Source: Zanthoxylum bungeanum (Eukaryota > Streptophyta > Magnoliopsida > Sapindales > Rutaceae). From it: DNA of 64,000 nucleotides. Positions 1-11,257 of the stretch are shown here, in pieces (within the stretch, counting starts at the first letter, position 1; every line of letters starts with the position of its first letter). The translations under genes were made by a program, and so were the position numbers. The notes under the pieces were generated by a model. That model saw only the letters and a program-made list of their open reading frames with translations. It ran no database searches and was not told the DNA's origin. The stretch covers positions 124,001 to 188,000 of the forward strand of contig SKCR01051195.1 of assembly GCA_019454045.1 (NCBI GenBank). The letters run 5' to 3'.

Positions 1-245
1 CTGACAACAGGGGCACCTCGACCCTGGGCACCTCGACCCGGAACTACAACTGACAATGGGGGCACCTCGACCCTGGGCACCTCGACCCAACACCGCTGAC
101 TATAGGGACCTCGCCCTCGAACTGAATGTGTGTCTCCATACCTGGAGATGGCATGATATGGGCCTCGCCCCCAAGCTGATATGGGCCTTGCCCCCAAGCT
201 GATATGGGCCTCGCCCCTTGGGACTCATCCAAAAACTGAAATTGC
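1..245 (-). repeat. 3' tandem-repeat tract of T1
   Basis: Short repeats on the visible strand carry GGGCACCTCGACCC and then ATGGGCCTCGCCCCCAAGCT-like units. Their reverse complement matches the 40-45 bp array in front of the 3' LTR of T2 (40480-41865), which has the same core GGGGGCGAGGCCCA. It is therefore the non-coding segment between integrase and 3' LTR. The tract is cut by the window edge. Confidence 0.7.
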
Positions 246-421
246 GTTGACGTTGCTTGGCTCATTCCTGCCGCTTTCTTTTTTTTCTTTGATCCTGCGA
301 ACACAAAACAGAAACAAACACAAAGGGAATGCAATGTTACGTGTATGCATGAATGATTTTCCTATTCTGTTGGGTTAGATCTTCTGCCGATTCTCGTGGT
401 GACTGCTCAGTCTTCTCTCCC

Positions 422-1777
422 TCAGGCAAAGTATTGCTTCAATCTGTCTACGTTGATGGGCTCGGTGAACTCGTTTCCTTCCAAGTCTGATAGTTTCACT
501 GCTCCATTTCCCATTACCTTCTGTACTATGTAAGGTCTTTCCCAGTTAGGTCTGAATTTCCCTCTCGGATCTGTAGTCGACGGCCTCGACTGCTTAAGTA
601 CCACATCACCCTTTCGGATCTTGGTGGGGCGTACTTTCTTGTTGAATGCCCGGGCTAGTCTCTTCTGATACAACTGCATGTGATACAAAGACTTCGTTCT
701 CTTCTCATCCAACAGTGCTAATTGATCAAATCTCTGTGCGGCCCATTCCTGTTCCGGTAATTCTGCCTCTGCTAATACCCTCAGGGACTGTATTTCCACT
801 TCTACTGGCAATACTGCTTCCATTCCGTAGACCAAGGAGTAAGGTGTAGACCATGTTGCTGTTCTTACTGATGTTCTGTACCCCCACAAAGCATACGGTA
901 ATTTCTCGGCCCAATCTCTGCAATTTTCTGTCATCTTGGCTAAAATTGTCTTTATAGTCTTGTTGGCTGCCTCAACTGCCCCATTTGCCTGCGGTCTGTA
1001 TGGTGATGACTTGTGGTGGCCTATCCCATACCTCTGTAACATTGCCTTCGTCTCTCCTTAAAACTGGACCCCGTTGTCTGTCACTACATGATGCGGCATA
1101 CCATACCGACAAATGAGGTTCCGAGCTATGAACTTTGCCATCTGTTTCGCTGTAACATTACGGAATGATTCGGCTTCCACCCACTTTGAGAAGTAATCTA
1201 CTGCCACCACTATGAAGCGATGCCCATTTGATGCATTTGGTCGAATTTCCCCAATCATATCAATTCCCCATGCTGAGAAAGGCCACGGCTCTGACAACCC
1301 GTGCAATTCTGTGTGCGGTAAGTGGTTCAAATTACCATGTGCTTGGCAGTCATGACAGTGCTTTACCATTTTCGCGCAGTCTATTTCCATGGTTGACCAA
1401 TAAAAACCTTGTCTCACTATCTTGCGGGACAGATTCAACCCGTTCATGTGCGGACCACATACCCCGGCGTGTACCTCTTCCATTACATGTTGAGCTTCTT
1501 CTTTTCTCAAACACTTCAACTGAATACCATTTGCCTGCCTCTTGTACAGTTCCCCTTTCAAAGTCACATACTGGGAAGCTAACTTCTGAATGGCTATTCT
1601 GTCTTTTCTGCCCGCCCCTTCCGGGAATTCACCATGTTCCAGATACCTCTGAATGTCATAATACCAAGGTTTACCGTCGTCAACCTCAACTTCCAGAATT
1701 CTCTCTATCTCATAAGCAGGTTTACTTGCTGCTGTCAGTACCAACGGTCTCATCACTAACTTCTCTGGATTTCCCAA
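422..1777 (-). pseudogene. T1 integrase segment of pol (one nonsense stop)
   Basis: This encodes the integrase that would insert element cDNA into nuclear DNA. An HHCC zinc region (HAGVCGPH, then CHDC) is followed by the catalytic core: Asp in GIDMIG, Asp in VTDNG, and Glu in AVEAANK, giving the DDE triad. The C-terminal part ends LKQYFA. A TAA codon at 1058-1060 interrupts the frame just after TDNGVQF; reading resumes in the same frame with GETKAM. The upstream end overlaps the RNase H frame by about 22 bases in another frame, so a small indel separates them. Two shorter remnants of the same region survive in T2. Lineage and function are secure; this copy is inactive. Confidence 0.88.
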
Positions 1778-2634
1778 GTCACTGCTAGTGTAGCCAATGC
1801 GTCTGCCATCTGATTCTCTTCTCTCGGTAGGTGCTGAAACTTACACTCGGGGATAACCTGTGCCAATTTTCTGAGGTGAAAAAGGTAAGGCTTCAACCGT
1901 TCTTCCTTCAATTCACATTCTCCTCGCATCTGCTGGACTACCAACATAGAATCTCCGTAGATTTCCACACTCCCGGCCTTCAAGGCTATCAATGCAGTCA
2001 ACCCAAAAGCACATGCTTCATATTCGGCCATGTTGTTAGTCACCTTGAATGTCAATCTCTTGGCCAACGGCACAGTCTCTCCCTCGGGGGTCACTATCAC
2101 GATCCCGATTCCGGCTCCCTTGTAATTCACTGCCCCGTCAAAATACATCTTCCATCTCTGAATTGTTATTGCTTGGATCTCTTCATCTGGAAACTCAAAC
2201 TTATAATGATCCCCCTCAACAGGTTGCAATGCCAGAAACTCCGCTACTGCTCGCCCCTTAATCACTTTGGAGGTGAGATACTCAATGTCAAACTCTGTCA
2301 ACAATACCAACCATCGGCCCAGTTTTCCTACTAGTGAAGGCACTGAATGAAGATATTTCAGAGGATTCTCCTTTGCCACTACCTGGATATTGTATGACTG
2401 GAAATAATGCCGCAACTTTATGGAAGCCCATACCACTGCAAGACAGATCTTCTCAACCTCCTGATATCGAGCCTCATACGGGAGCATCTTCTTACTCAGA
2501 TAATGAACTGCATGTTCTGCCCCTGTCTCATCTGTCTGTACCATCATAGCCCCCAATGCTTCTGATTCTATAGCCAAATACAATATCAAAGGTCTACCCG
2601 GCCTCGGAGGTTTCAATACAGGTGGCTTCACCAA
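1756..2634 (-). pseudogene. T1 RNase H segment of pol: dual RNase H
   Basis: A 292-residue open segment. Residues about 1-145 are the Gypsy RNase H with its trailing connection (LILYLAIESEALGAMM, then EKICLAVVWA and LKYLHSV). Residues about 160-290 form a second RNase H with MYFDGA, NNMAEYEA, YGDSMLVVQQ and NQMADALA, supplying the Asp-Glu-Asp-Asp set. An extra archaeal-type RNase H is the hallmark of the plant Tat lineage, including Ogre. The enzyme removes RNA from RNA:DNA hybrids during reverse transcription. Upstream it is joined in frame to the RT segment through two stops; downstream a frameshift precedes integrase. Confidence 0.87.
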
Positions 2635-2667
2635 GTACTCTTTGATTCTGTCGAAGGCGGTCTAACA

Positions 2668-4386
2668 CTATTCATCCCATCTCACTGGCTGATATTTTCT
2701 CAACAGTTTGAAGATAGGCTCACATACCGATGTCAACTTGGCAATAAACCGACTGATGTACTGAATCTTCCCCAAAAATGCTATGACTTCCTTTTCTGTC
2801 TTCGGTGCAGGCATTTCTGTGATTGGCTTGATCTTTTCGGAGTCCACCTCTATTCCGCCCATCCCCACTGTATGACCAAGCAATTTCCCTGAGGTCACCC
2901 CAAACACACATTTCTTGGGGTTAAGCCGCATGTTATATCTGTCAACTCTCTGAAGGAACCTCTCCAATGCCTCAATATGCCCAACTCTTGTTTTTGATTT
3001 CACCATCATGTCATCCACATACACCTCAATCTCTTTGTGCATTAAGTCATGGAAAAGTGTAGTGGCCATCCGCTGATAAGTAGCTCCCGCATTCTTAAGC
3101 CCAAACGGCATTACCTTGTAACAATAAGTACCCCACTCGGTAACAAATGCAGTCTTGTGTTTATCTTCCTTAGCCATGAGAACCTGATTGTAACCTGAAA
3201 ACCCATCTACAAATGAATACATAGCAGATAAAGCCGCGCTATCAACCAGAACATCTATATGCGGCAAAGGGAAATCATCTTTCGGACAAGCTTTATTGAG
3301 ATCTCTGTAGTCTACACACATTCTAACCTTCCCATCTTTCTTCGGTACCGGTACTATGTTAGCCAACCATTCAGGATACTTTACCACTTCCAGGAACCCC
3401 ACATCTATCTGTTTCTGAACTTCCTCTCTGACTTTCTCAGCCCATTCTGGTCTCATCCGTCTGAGTTTCTGTTTTACTGGCCTCATATTCGGATAAGTTG
3501 GTATTGTGTGCTGGGTAATGTTTCTGTCTACCCCAGGCATGTCCTCATAGGACCAAGCAAATACTCTGGCATATCTTACCAACACTTCTTCTAGTTTCTC
3601 CCTCTCTTCCGAGGTTACTTCACTTGCAATCAAAATTTCTTTGGGGTTCTCAAGTGTACCCAAGTTAAATGCAATAGTTCTGGCTGAGCTGATGTCAAAA
3701 ATGCTTGATTCATGCAGAGTAAATGGAAATGACTCAGGCAAGTAAGCAAAAGAAATGTCTTTATTATTGGATAATGCGGAAGTACATTCAAATAAATCAG
3801 GAAGGTAAATGTCTTCATTATCTATAGACACTTCTTCATTTGCAATCAGGTCTTCCTCAGGCTTCTCATCCTCTTCCAGAGTCAGGCTCTCTAACTTCAT
3901 CAGCTCTTCTTCCCAAATCTCTGTTTCCTCAGCTTCTTTAGTCAGTGGCTTCTCACCCAACAAATCCTGGAAGATCTCAAACCCAGGTACAACAATCCCA
4001 TTGACTTCCACAGGTTCAGGCTCCCCTTGATATCCTGAAGCTTTCACAAAGCACTCCATCAGTCTTAGGCCCTTTTTCTTGACCTTTGGCTTTTCTTCAT
4101 CAGATCTGTACCCCAAACCTTTCCGAGTAGTCTGTCCTCTGAAATCTGGCAATTTTGAACCTTTTCCCGGCTCAAACTTCATCTTCTCCATAATCCTAGC
4201 CACCCTAGGATCCACCCATTCCTCGAAGGTAGCTGACACCTGAAACCTCGTGAAAGGTTGTATCTCCAGGGCAGCCACGACATTATCTATCTCAGCCAGG
4301 ATGGTAACAACTTCTCCCTCATACGGGAATTTGATCATCTGATGCAAAGTGGATGTCCAGCACTGTGAACTCAACCTCATCTTCAA
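2668..4386 (-). pseudogene. T1 protease tail, linker and reverse transcriptase segment of pol
   Basis: A 572-residue open segment. It begins with the end of the protease region (TLHQMIKFPYEGEVVTIL), then a G-patch-like stretch (RGQTTRKGLGYRS), a long acidic linker, and the reverse transcriptase. RT motifs are MCVDYRDLNKACPKDDFPLP, SFVDGFSGYNQ with a catalytic Asp, PFGLKNAGATYQR, and the YVDDM box. It copies genomic RNA into cDNA. It ends RWDE followed by TAG-TGT-TAG (about 2662-2670), after which the same frame continues into RNase H. The upstream part overlaps the gag-protease frame by 68 bases, and a deletion lies there, so translation could not pass from gag into pol. Confidence 0.9.
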
Positions 4387-6316
4387 TTGGTCCTACCTTG
4401 ACCATAGCCACAAAGGTACCTTCAACTCCCCTTTTACTGTCATCATAAGCTTTAATAGTCATACTGGAGGGTTCCAAGTCTGTTGCTTTCATACCCAATC
4501 TTGCCAGAATTTTCAACGGGCACACATTGATGGACGAACCGTCATCCACCATCACACATGAAGTTTTCTTGCCCCTCACCTCGGCCCTGATAGATAGAGG
4601 CCTGTTATGATTTCTTCCCTCCACCGGGAGTTCATCCTCAGAAAAGGATATCTGCAAAGCTTCTTTCTGAACCGACCCAACAAACATTACGGGGTTGGCA
4701 TCCTCCGGTACCACAATCTTGCTCAAGGCCTCAACCATAGCCTGCCTATGCTCCCGAGATGCACATAACAGTTCCCAGATACTCACTTGTGCTCTAGTCT
4801 TCCTCAATTGCCTCAGCACTACATCCCCTTCAGTATTTTCTGCAGTCTCAACCACTTCTCTACCGTCTGTCAAAGCTTCCTTACCCTTTTCCGCCATATC
4901 ATTGTAAAAACGACCGCTACGTGTCATTCCCCTTACTTCTTCCTCATCACTGCTAGAGAAATCAAGCCAAAAGTTTTTCCCTTGCTCAAACTCATCCTCA
5001 CTAGTACTATCCCAGATTCCCAGGCAAAAGGCTTGAGGGTGAAAGGATTTCAGGACAAGGTCTTCTGGGAGGCCAGAATTGATCATGTAGGCTGGTGGTG
5101 GTACGGCATGGTAGTTGGGTAAGGGGTTTCTGTGTGTGTCAGGCTGTTCTGTTTCTGGGTTGGGTATTTTCTTGGAGTCTATTAGGTCTTGGATTTCATG
5201 GCGGAGTCGGGCGCAGTTGTCGGTGTCATGGCCTTTTTGTTGGTGGAAGTGGCAGTAAAGGCTTAGGTTATAATGTGATGGTAGGGGATTGGGTAATGGT
5301 TTGGTATCCAAGGGTTTTAAGAGCCCTTGCCTCTTCAATTTCTCTAGCACCTTAGACAGGGGCCTTCCCAAGTTGGAAAACTGCCTGTTCCGGATAGCAG
5401 TAATTTCAGCAGAAACGGGCTTTGTTCCCGATGTTCCCCCAATGGGCCTCCTATTCAGACCATAGAATTTTCTATTCTCGGCCTCTTCTTCCTCAATATC
5501 CATGACAGTTTCCCTCAACTGCCGAAAGTCCGCAATCATGGAGGTCATCCTCCTCAACTTGCCGTAAATGGAGGGCTTGGTGCCCCTGATAATCATCTTG
5601 ATCTGATCTTTCTCCGAAGGCCTAGTCTGTATTTTCAGTAACTGACTCCTCCACCGGTCCACATACTCCTTAAAATTCTCCTCCGCTTTCTGCTTAACAT
5701 TCTCCAGATCACGGAGTGACAGATCAATCTCCAAGTCAGTGACATATTGCTTCAGGAAAGCATCGGCCAACTCCCTCCAATCTTCCTTTACTTTCTTCTC
5801 CAAACTGTGGTACCACACCACGGGAGCTCCTTCCAGCGACATTCCAAACATTTTCTGTACCTGGCGCTGAGATAAGCCAACTGAACTCATGACTGATACA
5901 AACTGTCGGAGATACACCCTCGGATCCCCATTCCCATTGAACTTAGCCATATCCGGCATCTTGAACTGTGCCGGCAACTGTTCCTCAAAAGTCAATGTGT
6001 CATAATCCAGCAAATCCTCATTCTTACCCCTCATATTGCGGGTAACCGACTCAACCTGATCCCGAAGTTTCTGTAACTCTGCCTGAGACCCAAATACTCT
6101 GCCCGCTGCATACTCTGCCATATCATCAAAAGTGGGGGTATCATCCCCTAATCTGTTCGGAGGTTCCTCTGGTCTTGCATCCCCAGAACTACCCCCAGCA
6201 CGAGACCCGGCTATACCAGCCACAGGAGTAGTCAAAGCCTGCAACTGTTCAGTGACTTTGGCGAGACTGTTCTCTAACTGATCCATACGGGACACCTCAT
6301 TATCGGATTCACTCAT
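4319..6316 (-). CDS. T1 gag and N-terminal protease
   Basis: This encodes the capsid protein that packages element RNA, followed by the start of the aspartic protease. I choose the ATG at 6316 (MSESDNEVSRMDQ) because T2 starts at the same place (MSESVNEGSRLDR); the open frame itself begins upstream at 6433. The central capsid domain carries FNGNGDPRVYLRQF, GAPVVWYHSL and FLKQYV. A zinc-type region reads CHFHQQKGHDTDNC. The protease shows VMVDDGSSINVCP, where DDGS fills the catalytic Asp-Ser/Thr-Gly position. The frame then passes VLDI and ends soon after, without the family's usual LLGRPWIH flap motif, so the protease is truncated by a frame-shifting deletion. Confidence 0.85.
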   Translation of the reverse strand: MSESDNEVSRMDQLENSLAKVTEQLQALTTPVAGIAGSRAGGSSGDARPEEPPNRLGDDTPTFDDMAEYAAGRVFGSQAELQKLRDQVESVTRNMRGKNEDLLDYDTLTFEEQLPAQFKMPDMAKFNGNGDPRVYLRQFVSVMSSVGLSQRQVQKMFGMSLEGAPVVWYHSLEKKVKEDWRELADAFLKQYVTDLEIDLSLRDLENVKQKAEENFKEYVDRWRSQLLKIQTRPSEKDQIKMIIRGTKPSIYGKLRRMTSMIADFRQLRETVMDIEEEEAENRKFYGLNRRPIGGTSGTKPVSAEITAIRNRQFSNLGRPLSKVLEKLKRQGLLKPLDTKPLPNPLPSHYNLSLYCHFHQQKGHDTDNCARLRHEIQDLIDSKKIPNPETEQPDTHRNPLPNYHAVPPPAYMINSGLPEDLVLKSFHPQAFCLGIWDSTSEDEFEQGKNFWLDFSSSDEEEVRGMTRSGRFYNDMAEKGKEALTDGREVVETAENTEGDVVLRQLRKTRAQVSIWELLCASREHRQAMVEALSKIVVPEDANPVMFVGSVQKEALQISFSEDELPVEGRNHNRPLSIRAEVRGKKTSCVMVDDGSSINVCPLKILARLGMKATDLEPSSMTIKAYDDSKRGVEGTFVAMVKVGPIEDEVEFTVLDIHFASDDQIPV

Positions 6317-6433
6317 ACTTGTTCTTTTAGTGAGCCTTGTCCCTTCTCTAACCCAAACGGTATCTATGTTGTCTTTTTGAGACATAGACGGTGTTAACAT
6401 GATATATGGATGCATGAGGTGCATGAGATGCAT

Positions 6434-7412
6434 GTAACATATAACATACTAAATTAAATAAAATTCTCAAGCAAATCGGCCTATTATCATTTTAGAAGCT
6501 TTTGGGACAACTGTCATAAGAGTGAACCCGTCCCAGTTTAAATGGCCCAACGAGTTCATGTCTTATGGCAAAGAGCCCAACTAAATCCAAATGATAATGT
6601 TCCGAACACAAGCACAAGGTGGCCCACCAACACTTAGACGCCTTTGGCCCAATAGTCATGGAATACATCATTGTCCCAGTTTAAATGGCCCAACAAGCCC
6701 ATATCCCATGACAAATGGTCCAAATGGATCCAAACGATGATGTTCCCAAACACAATCATAGAAGGGAGATAATGCAAACATGACATAATAATTTTTACAT
6801 AATGGCCCATCAACATTTCAGAAGCCTTGGGCCTAATAGTCATATAGTACGAACTTGCCCCAGTTTAAATGGCCCAGCAAGCCCGCATTTCTGACAATAG
6901 TCCAACTGCATCCAAATGAGGATGGTCCATAAGCACATTCTCAAGGAAATAATTGTTACTTTAACCATACAAACCGGTCTAGGGGTGGATTTGCAAGAGT
7001 ATGGACGAAGGCTCTCACTGGCGAAGGATAGCCCACAACTAGGTCTCCCCACTCAAGGGTTCAAGCGACCAAGTGAGCGCATCCCTTTTTATACACTAAG
7101 GTACGTGCCAATGAGCTATGGTGTGTGACAGACTGGCAAATGGATTTCTCGTTGTAGATTCCCCAGAGGGAAGGTGGACCGAGGCTCACTTAAGTACCCA
7201 AAGCCTCTTAGGCTCTTATCGCTTGGTGTCAGGAATAAACAACGAGTCCTCCAAATTAGTCCATCACAAAGGCTACGAGTAGATGGCCATATAGGTGTCC
7301 TCACAGCCTAGCCTCAAAGTGCCTTTGATTAAACCCCCACTTATCCACTATAGACATGGCCAATTAAAACATAAATCCACTCATTACAAGATAATATTTC
7401 GGGGCCAATTCT
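6434..7412 (-). other. T1 5' leader, untranslated
   Basis: About 1 kb between PBS and gag, without a convincing reading frame. The gag-proximal part (about 6485-6950) holds three degenerate tandem copies that each contain CCCAGTTTAAATGGCCCA, at 6532, 6674 and 6858. The PBS-proximal part (about 6985-7335) matches the leader of T2 (37108-37480) and a segment inside A1 (24556-24932). Its position suggests a role in packaging or in starting translation, but that is inference from location only. Confidence 0.65.
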
Positions 7413-7433
7413 CTATCCCCAGTGGAGTCGCCA
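7413..7433 (-). other. T1 primer-binding site
   Basis: On the minus strand the sequence three bases after the LTR reads TGGCGACTCCACTGGGGA. T2 has the same site with one change (TGGTGACTCCACTGGGGA) at the same distance from its LTR. The motif begins with TGG, as required to pair with the CCA end of a tRNA. Tat and Ogre elements are usually reported to use an arginine tRNA; I have not checked the exact tRNA. Confidence 0.8.
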
Positions 7434-8065
7434 GACTGTGGACAACAGAGCCTGAGCGACGCCGTTCCTAGGCTCGCGGCCTAGTTGGGAAGTACTAAAT
7501 AACATGGAGTCGCCACCCGGTGTGAACCGGGACAAAGATTTAAGGCCGCACTCACCCCTCGCAAGGGAAGACCTCAAACCGTTGGGTTCGGAATGGTCCA
7601 TTACTTATGTCACTTGTAATGAAAGGATTTATGTAATAATTTAATCAAGCTTAAATAACAATTATTTCCAAGAGTATCATGCTTCTAAATTCTCATATGC
7701 AAAATAAAACTTATGCACACATTTCACATATATCTCACATTTAAAATTGCATGCTTAACATATATCAAAATAGCAACAAACATACAACTTCATTTGCATA
7801 TTACATTCAGGAAAACACAAGCACACATATTAACCATACAAGCACACATATGGGCACTTTTCCAAGTGGTACGTGGAATTGTATCCCAAGTACAGACCGC
7901 ACTACCGTCCATTCGGAATCGGCTACGGAATTTACATCTGGGTTTCCATCCGATATACCGCAAGAAATAATACTCAAATGTTATCATGACATATTTGTAT
8001 TCATACATGTGGGGATAGCTACTAGGAAAACTATGCATGAAATCTAATGAAGAGGACTCAGTTCA

Positions 8066-8390
8066 GTGGGTGCGCGTTCGTGTAGCGTTCGTAAACGCGT
8101 TCGAACGGTAAACATAAGGTTCGCGTTTGTATGGCGTTTGATAACGCGTTCGAACATAAATGAAACAGAATGCTCACATTCGTATGGCGTTTGTTAACGC
8201 GTTCGAACGGAAATGAAACAGAATACTCACGTTCGTGTGGCGTTTGTGAACGCGTTCGAACGGAAATGAAACAGAATGCTCACGTTCGTATGGCGTTCGT
8301 GAACGCGTTCGAACATAAATAAGACCTGATGCATGACAAGGCAAAATACCTGCGCGTTAGAGTTGCGTTCGTAAACGCGTTCGAACGGGA
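8066..8390. repeat. CpG-rich tandem array in T1 LTR
   Basis: Six copies of a unit ending AACGCGTTCGAAC, with ACGCGT at 8095, 8144, 8197, 8250, 8303 and 8375, so the core period is 53 bp. Each unit holds two adjacent palindromes, AACGCGTT and TTCGAA. Related GTTCGAAC motifs recur at about 10195-10260 near the start of the LTR. Confidence 0.8.
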
Positions 8391-8520
8391 ATAAACCTGA
8401 TGCATGAAATGGGACGCAATACATAAACGACAAAATAAAGGGGCGCGACGAAGTACTGCCATAAAGGTGGCCTTTTGGGGCTCTTGATTTCTCAAAGAGA
8501 GGACCTTTAGACCAACATAT

Positions 8521-8912
8521 TAAGCCCATGCGCTCGACTGAATCATGCATACATAGAATGAAAAGCAATAATATTAAACATAGTGTGCCCGATTAACGTA
8601 TCTTGTATCCAACCGAACACACATCAACCGGCGCGGCAAGCATCGTGGTAAAGGGCTTTAGCCCCTCCCCATAGGGGATCTCACATCACACTTACTAAGC
8701 CCATGCGCTCGGTTGAATCATGCATACGAAAATAAAGACAATCATGTCAAACTCAGTATGTCCGGTTGAACGTATTTCGCATTCAACCGAACACACATCA
8801 ATCGGTGCGGCAGAGCATCGTGGTGAAGGATTTTAACCCTCCAATTAGGGAACCTTTCATCGCACTTACTAAGCCCATGCACTCGATCGTATCATATGGA
8901 ATAATGCAACAT
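8521..8912. repeat. 175-bp tandem repeat in T1 LTR
   Basis: TAAGCCCATGC begins copies at 8521, 8696 and 8870, with periods of 175 and 174. Each copy continues with TGAATCATGCATAC or a close variant and CAACCGAACACACATCAA. The third copy is partial. Confidence 0.8.
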
Positions 8913-10442
8913 ACCGAATTTAAAGGACAAGAAATACATACACCAAAGTAACACAAAACGAGAGAAGATGCCGTTTACTCAAGTGGTACGTGGAGTTGTG
9001 TCCCAAGTACAGACCGCACTACCGTCCATTCGGATTCGGCTACGGAATTTACGTCTGGGTTTCCATCCTATATACCACAAGAGACGACATTCTTCCATTC
9101 ATCCAATACCCACAACACACATCGTACACACAACAAATGCCACAAATACAGAAAATATAATCAAAATAAATGACTAGAAATTAGATAAGAATAAGTGTGA
9201 AAGATACCCTCAGGTCTAACCTTTTAAGCTGTCTCTCGGACTCGCGTTTCACAAAGATCGGAAGGGGGTACAGCTCCGTAACTTTTCTGGTTCACTGGTT
9301 TGCCTCTTCCTTCGCTGTTTGGCCGCTCAAGCTACTGTTCCGACTCCGTTTTGCTGATGTTTCCTCAGTGTCCTCTACTTACTGTTTGTGGGCTGCTTTA
9401 GTGTTCTTGGTGGACTGTTCTGTGTTTTTTTTGGTGTGGTTTTGTGTGGTTATTTCAAAGCTTGTAAGTGTATTTTATGTTACTGTTTTAAGGGATTTTA
9501 GGGACTGTTTTGGGAGTGATTTAGGCTGCTGTGTGTTTGTGTGATTTTCGGTGAGGTATGGAGGTTGTTTTAGTGCTTGTCGTTTCGGTGATGTGAGGGG
9601 ATTGGTAATGGTTGGGGGTTTTGTTCTCTTTTTTTGTGTATATGTCAAGTGTTTTTCTTTTTTCTTAGGTGTGTATTCGAGAGAGTCTAGAGAGAGGATG
9701 GCTAGGTTAGTGCATGTTTATATAGAAGAGAGCTAGGGGTTGCCCTTGTCTCACAAGGAAATGATTTTGGTATTCAATTAGGATTTCCAAGAAAGGCATA
9801 CACAAGATTGAGGGGGGACAAAATATTTTAAATTAGGAAGTTGTAATATTTAATTTGTGTTGGTTTAGGAATACAAATATTTTAGATTGGTAATTATCTT
9901 ATTAGATTAGGAAGTCAAATATATGATTGGCTTTAATTGGTTAGGATTAATTTTAATTAGGTATATCTTCTTTTTAGTTTTAGTATAATATATTCAATTT
10001 ATTTATATTAGGCATGATTTTAGTTTAAGTTTGGTAAATGTTTTATTTAATTGGTAAATGGTTTAAATATTTTATTTAATGTTTAATATTTAAATTAATA
10101 TTATTTATTTAATTTGGGATGTGTTTTATGGGCTTTGGGGGCTAAATGGGCTGGGGTGTGAGGCTAGCAGCAAAACCAGAATTACCGACACCGTTCGAAT
10201 GCTTACTCGAACGCGGCACGAACGTCCGCAATCTCCCTGAGGTTCGAACGTAAGTAAAGAACGAACGAAGAACGAACGCAGCACCAACGAAGAAGTGAAC
10301 TTGTGGAATGAACTTGATGACATACTTATTCCGAATTTCCCCTTCCGACCTCCGTTTCCCGCAATATCCTTAGCTAAAAGAAGGTAGTGCCTCCAATTGA
10401 GACTCATCATCGGGTTTCACATGCGAGAATGCAGTGCCTACA

Positions 10443-11257
10443 CTACCATCAGTATCCATCCTCCCGAACTCGCCCTCCGGGTAAACCTACAAAATAAAGA
10501 AACTGGGAGCTGGGGGTTAGATCTTTTGAACGATCCAAGTGAGTGGACAGATTAAATCTGAAACTGAAATGTTTAATTTAAACCTCAAAGTTCTGAAGTC
10601 GAAAATCATTTTAAGAAACCTAATTCTTCTAAAAACTCTTTTCTGTTTGGAAAACTCTGAATCCTTTCTGTAAAATTGAGCTTTCTTGAAAATTCTTTCA
10701 TAACTCTTATTTATTTCAAAAATAATACCTCTAGAAAATTTATCTCTGAAAATTCATTTCTGAAAAATCTGTTTTACAAAAATCTGTTTTCTACAAATCT
10801 GTCACTGAAAATTTTCTCTGAAATGCCTGTCTCTGAAAACTATCTCTGAAAAATCTCTATCTCAAAAACCTGACGAATGGGGGCGTTACGTATCGTCGTC
10901 CCCCCATACACCTAACTAGTGGTCTTGAGGCATTACGTATCGTTGTCCCCCAAGCCACTGAAATAGAGCCATTAGTGAAGATTTTATCTACTGCCTGACC
11001 CTGAACTAGGATCTAGGGGCATCTGTCATCCCTAGTCTTGAACTAGGATCTAGGGGCGTTACGTATCAACGTTCTCCCAGAGCTCTACATGTGCACATGT
11101 TTTATCCGTCAATTCCTTAAGTCAGAGCTAATGTGGGTTTTTCCCCATACCTCCAAATTTATAAAAATCATGCTATAGATTTCAAAACTGTATAAAACAT
11201 TACGTTCAATTGTTGGTTATTATCTAGGTCCCAAGATCAAACAAGACATGAAAACAA
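10443..11257 (-). repeat. G1 Gypsy-type LTR, left part
   Basis: No gene. The tract carries three copies of a GGCGTTACGTATC-like motif (about 10871, 10927 and 11052), usually followed by a run of C, plus many TCTGAAAA motifs. This style is familiar from LTRs of plant chromovirus-type Gypsy elements. I read it as the continuation of the LTR at 30008-31701, interrupted by the 18.8 kb C1 insertion. The far end is hidden by T1. The link between the two halves is inference from composition and motif style, not alignment. Confidence 0.4.

Larger units (their letters stand above)
1..10442 (-). mobile_element. T1: Ty3/Gypsy (Tat-type) LTR retrotransposon, 3' end outside window
   Basis: The element reads right to left: 5' LTR (7437-10442), PBS (7413-7433), leader, gag-protease, RT, two RNase H domains, integrase, and a 3' tandem-repeat tract that runs off the left edge, so the 3' LTR is not visible. 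The Tat-type call rests on a second, archaeal-type RNase H after the usual one, the gag zinc-region style, and the PBS. Coding is broken by three in-frame stops and two frameshifts, so the copy cannot make a full polyprotein. It appears inserted in the Gypsy-type LTR G1, whose sequence starts at 10443. No target duplication can be checked because the other end is missing. Confidence 0.88.
7437..10442 (-). repeat. T1 5' LTR (3.0 kb)
   Basis: On the minus strand it begins TGTAGGCACTG and ends TTGTCCACA, directly before the PBS. The start is the same as that of the T2 LTRs. Inside are a CpG-rich tandem array (8066-8390), a 175-bp repeat (8521-8912), a duplicated segment of about 100 bp (7863-7965 and 8980-9081), and a G/T-rich tract (about 9240-9720). 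The element promoter should lie here but I could not place it. Only this LTR is visible, so its age cannot be estimated from LTR divergence. Confidence 0.85.

Noticed and set aside
4319..4386. Programmed frameshift between gag and pol of T1
   Set aside because: The overlap coincides with loss of the protease GRPWIH region, so a deletion explains it better.
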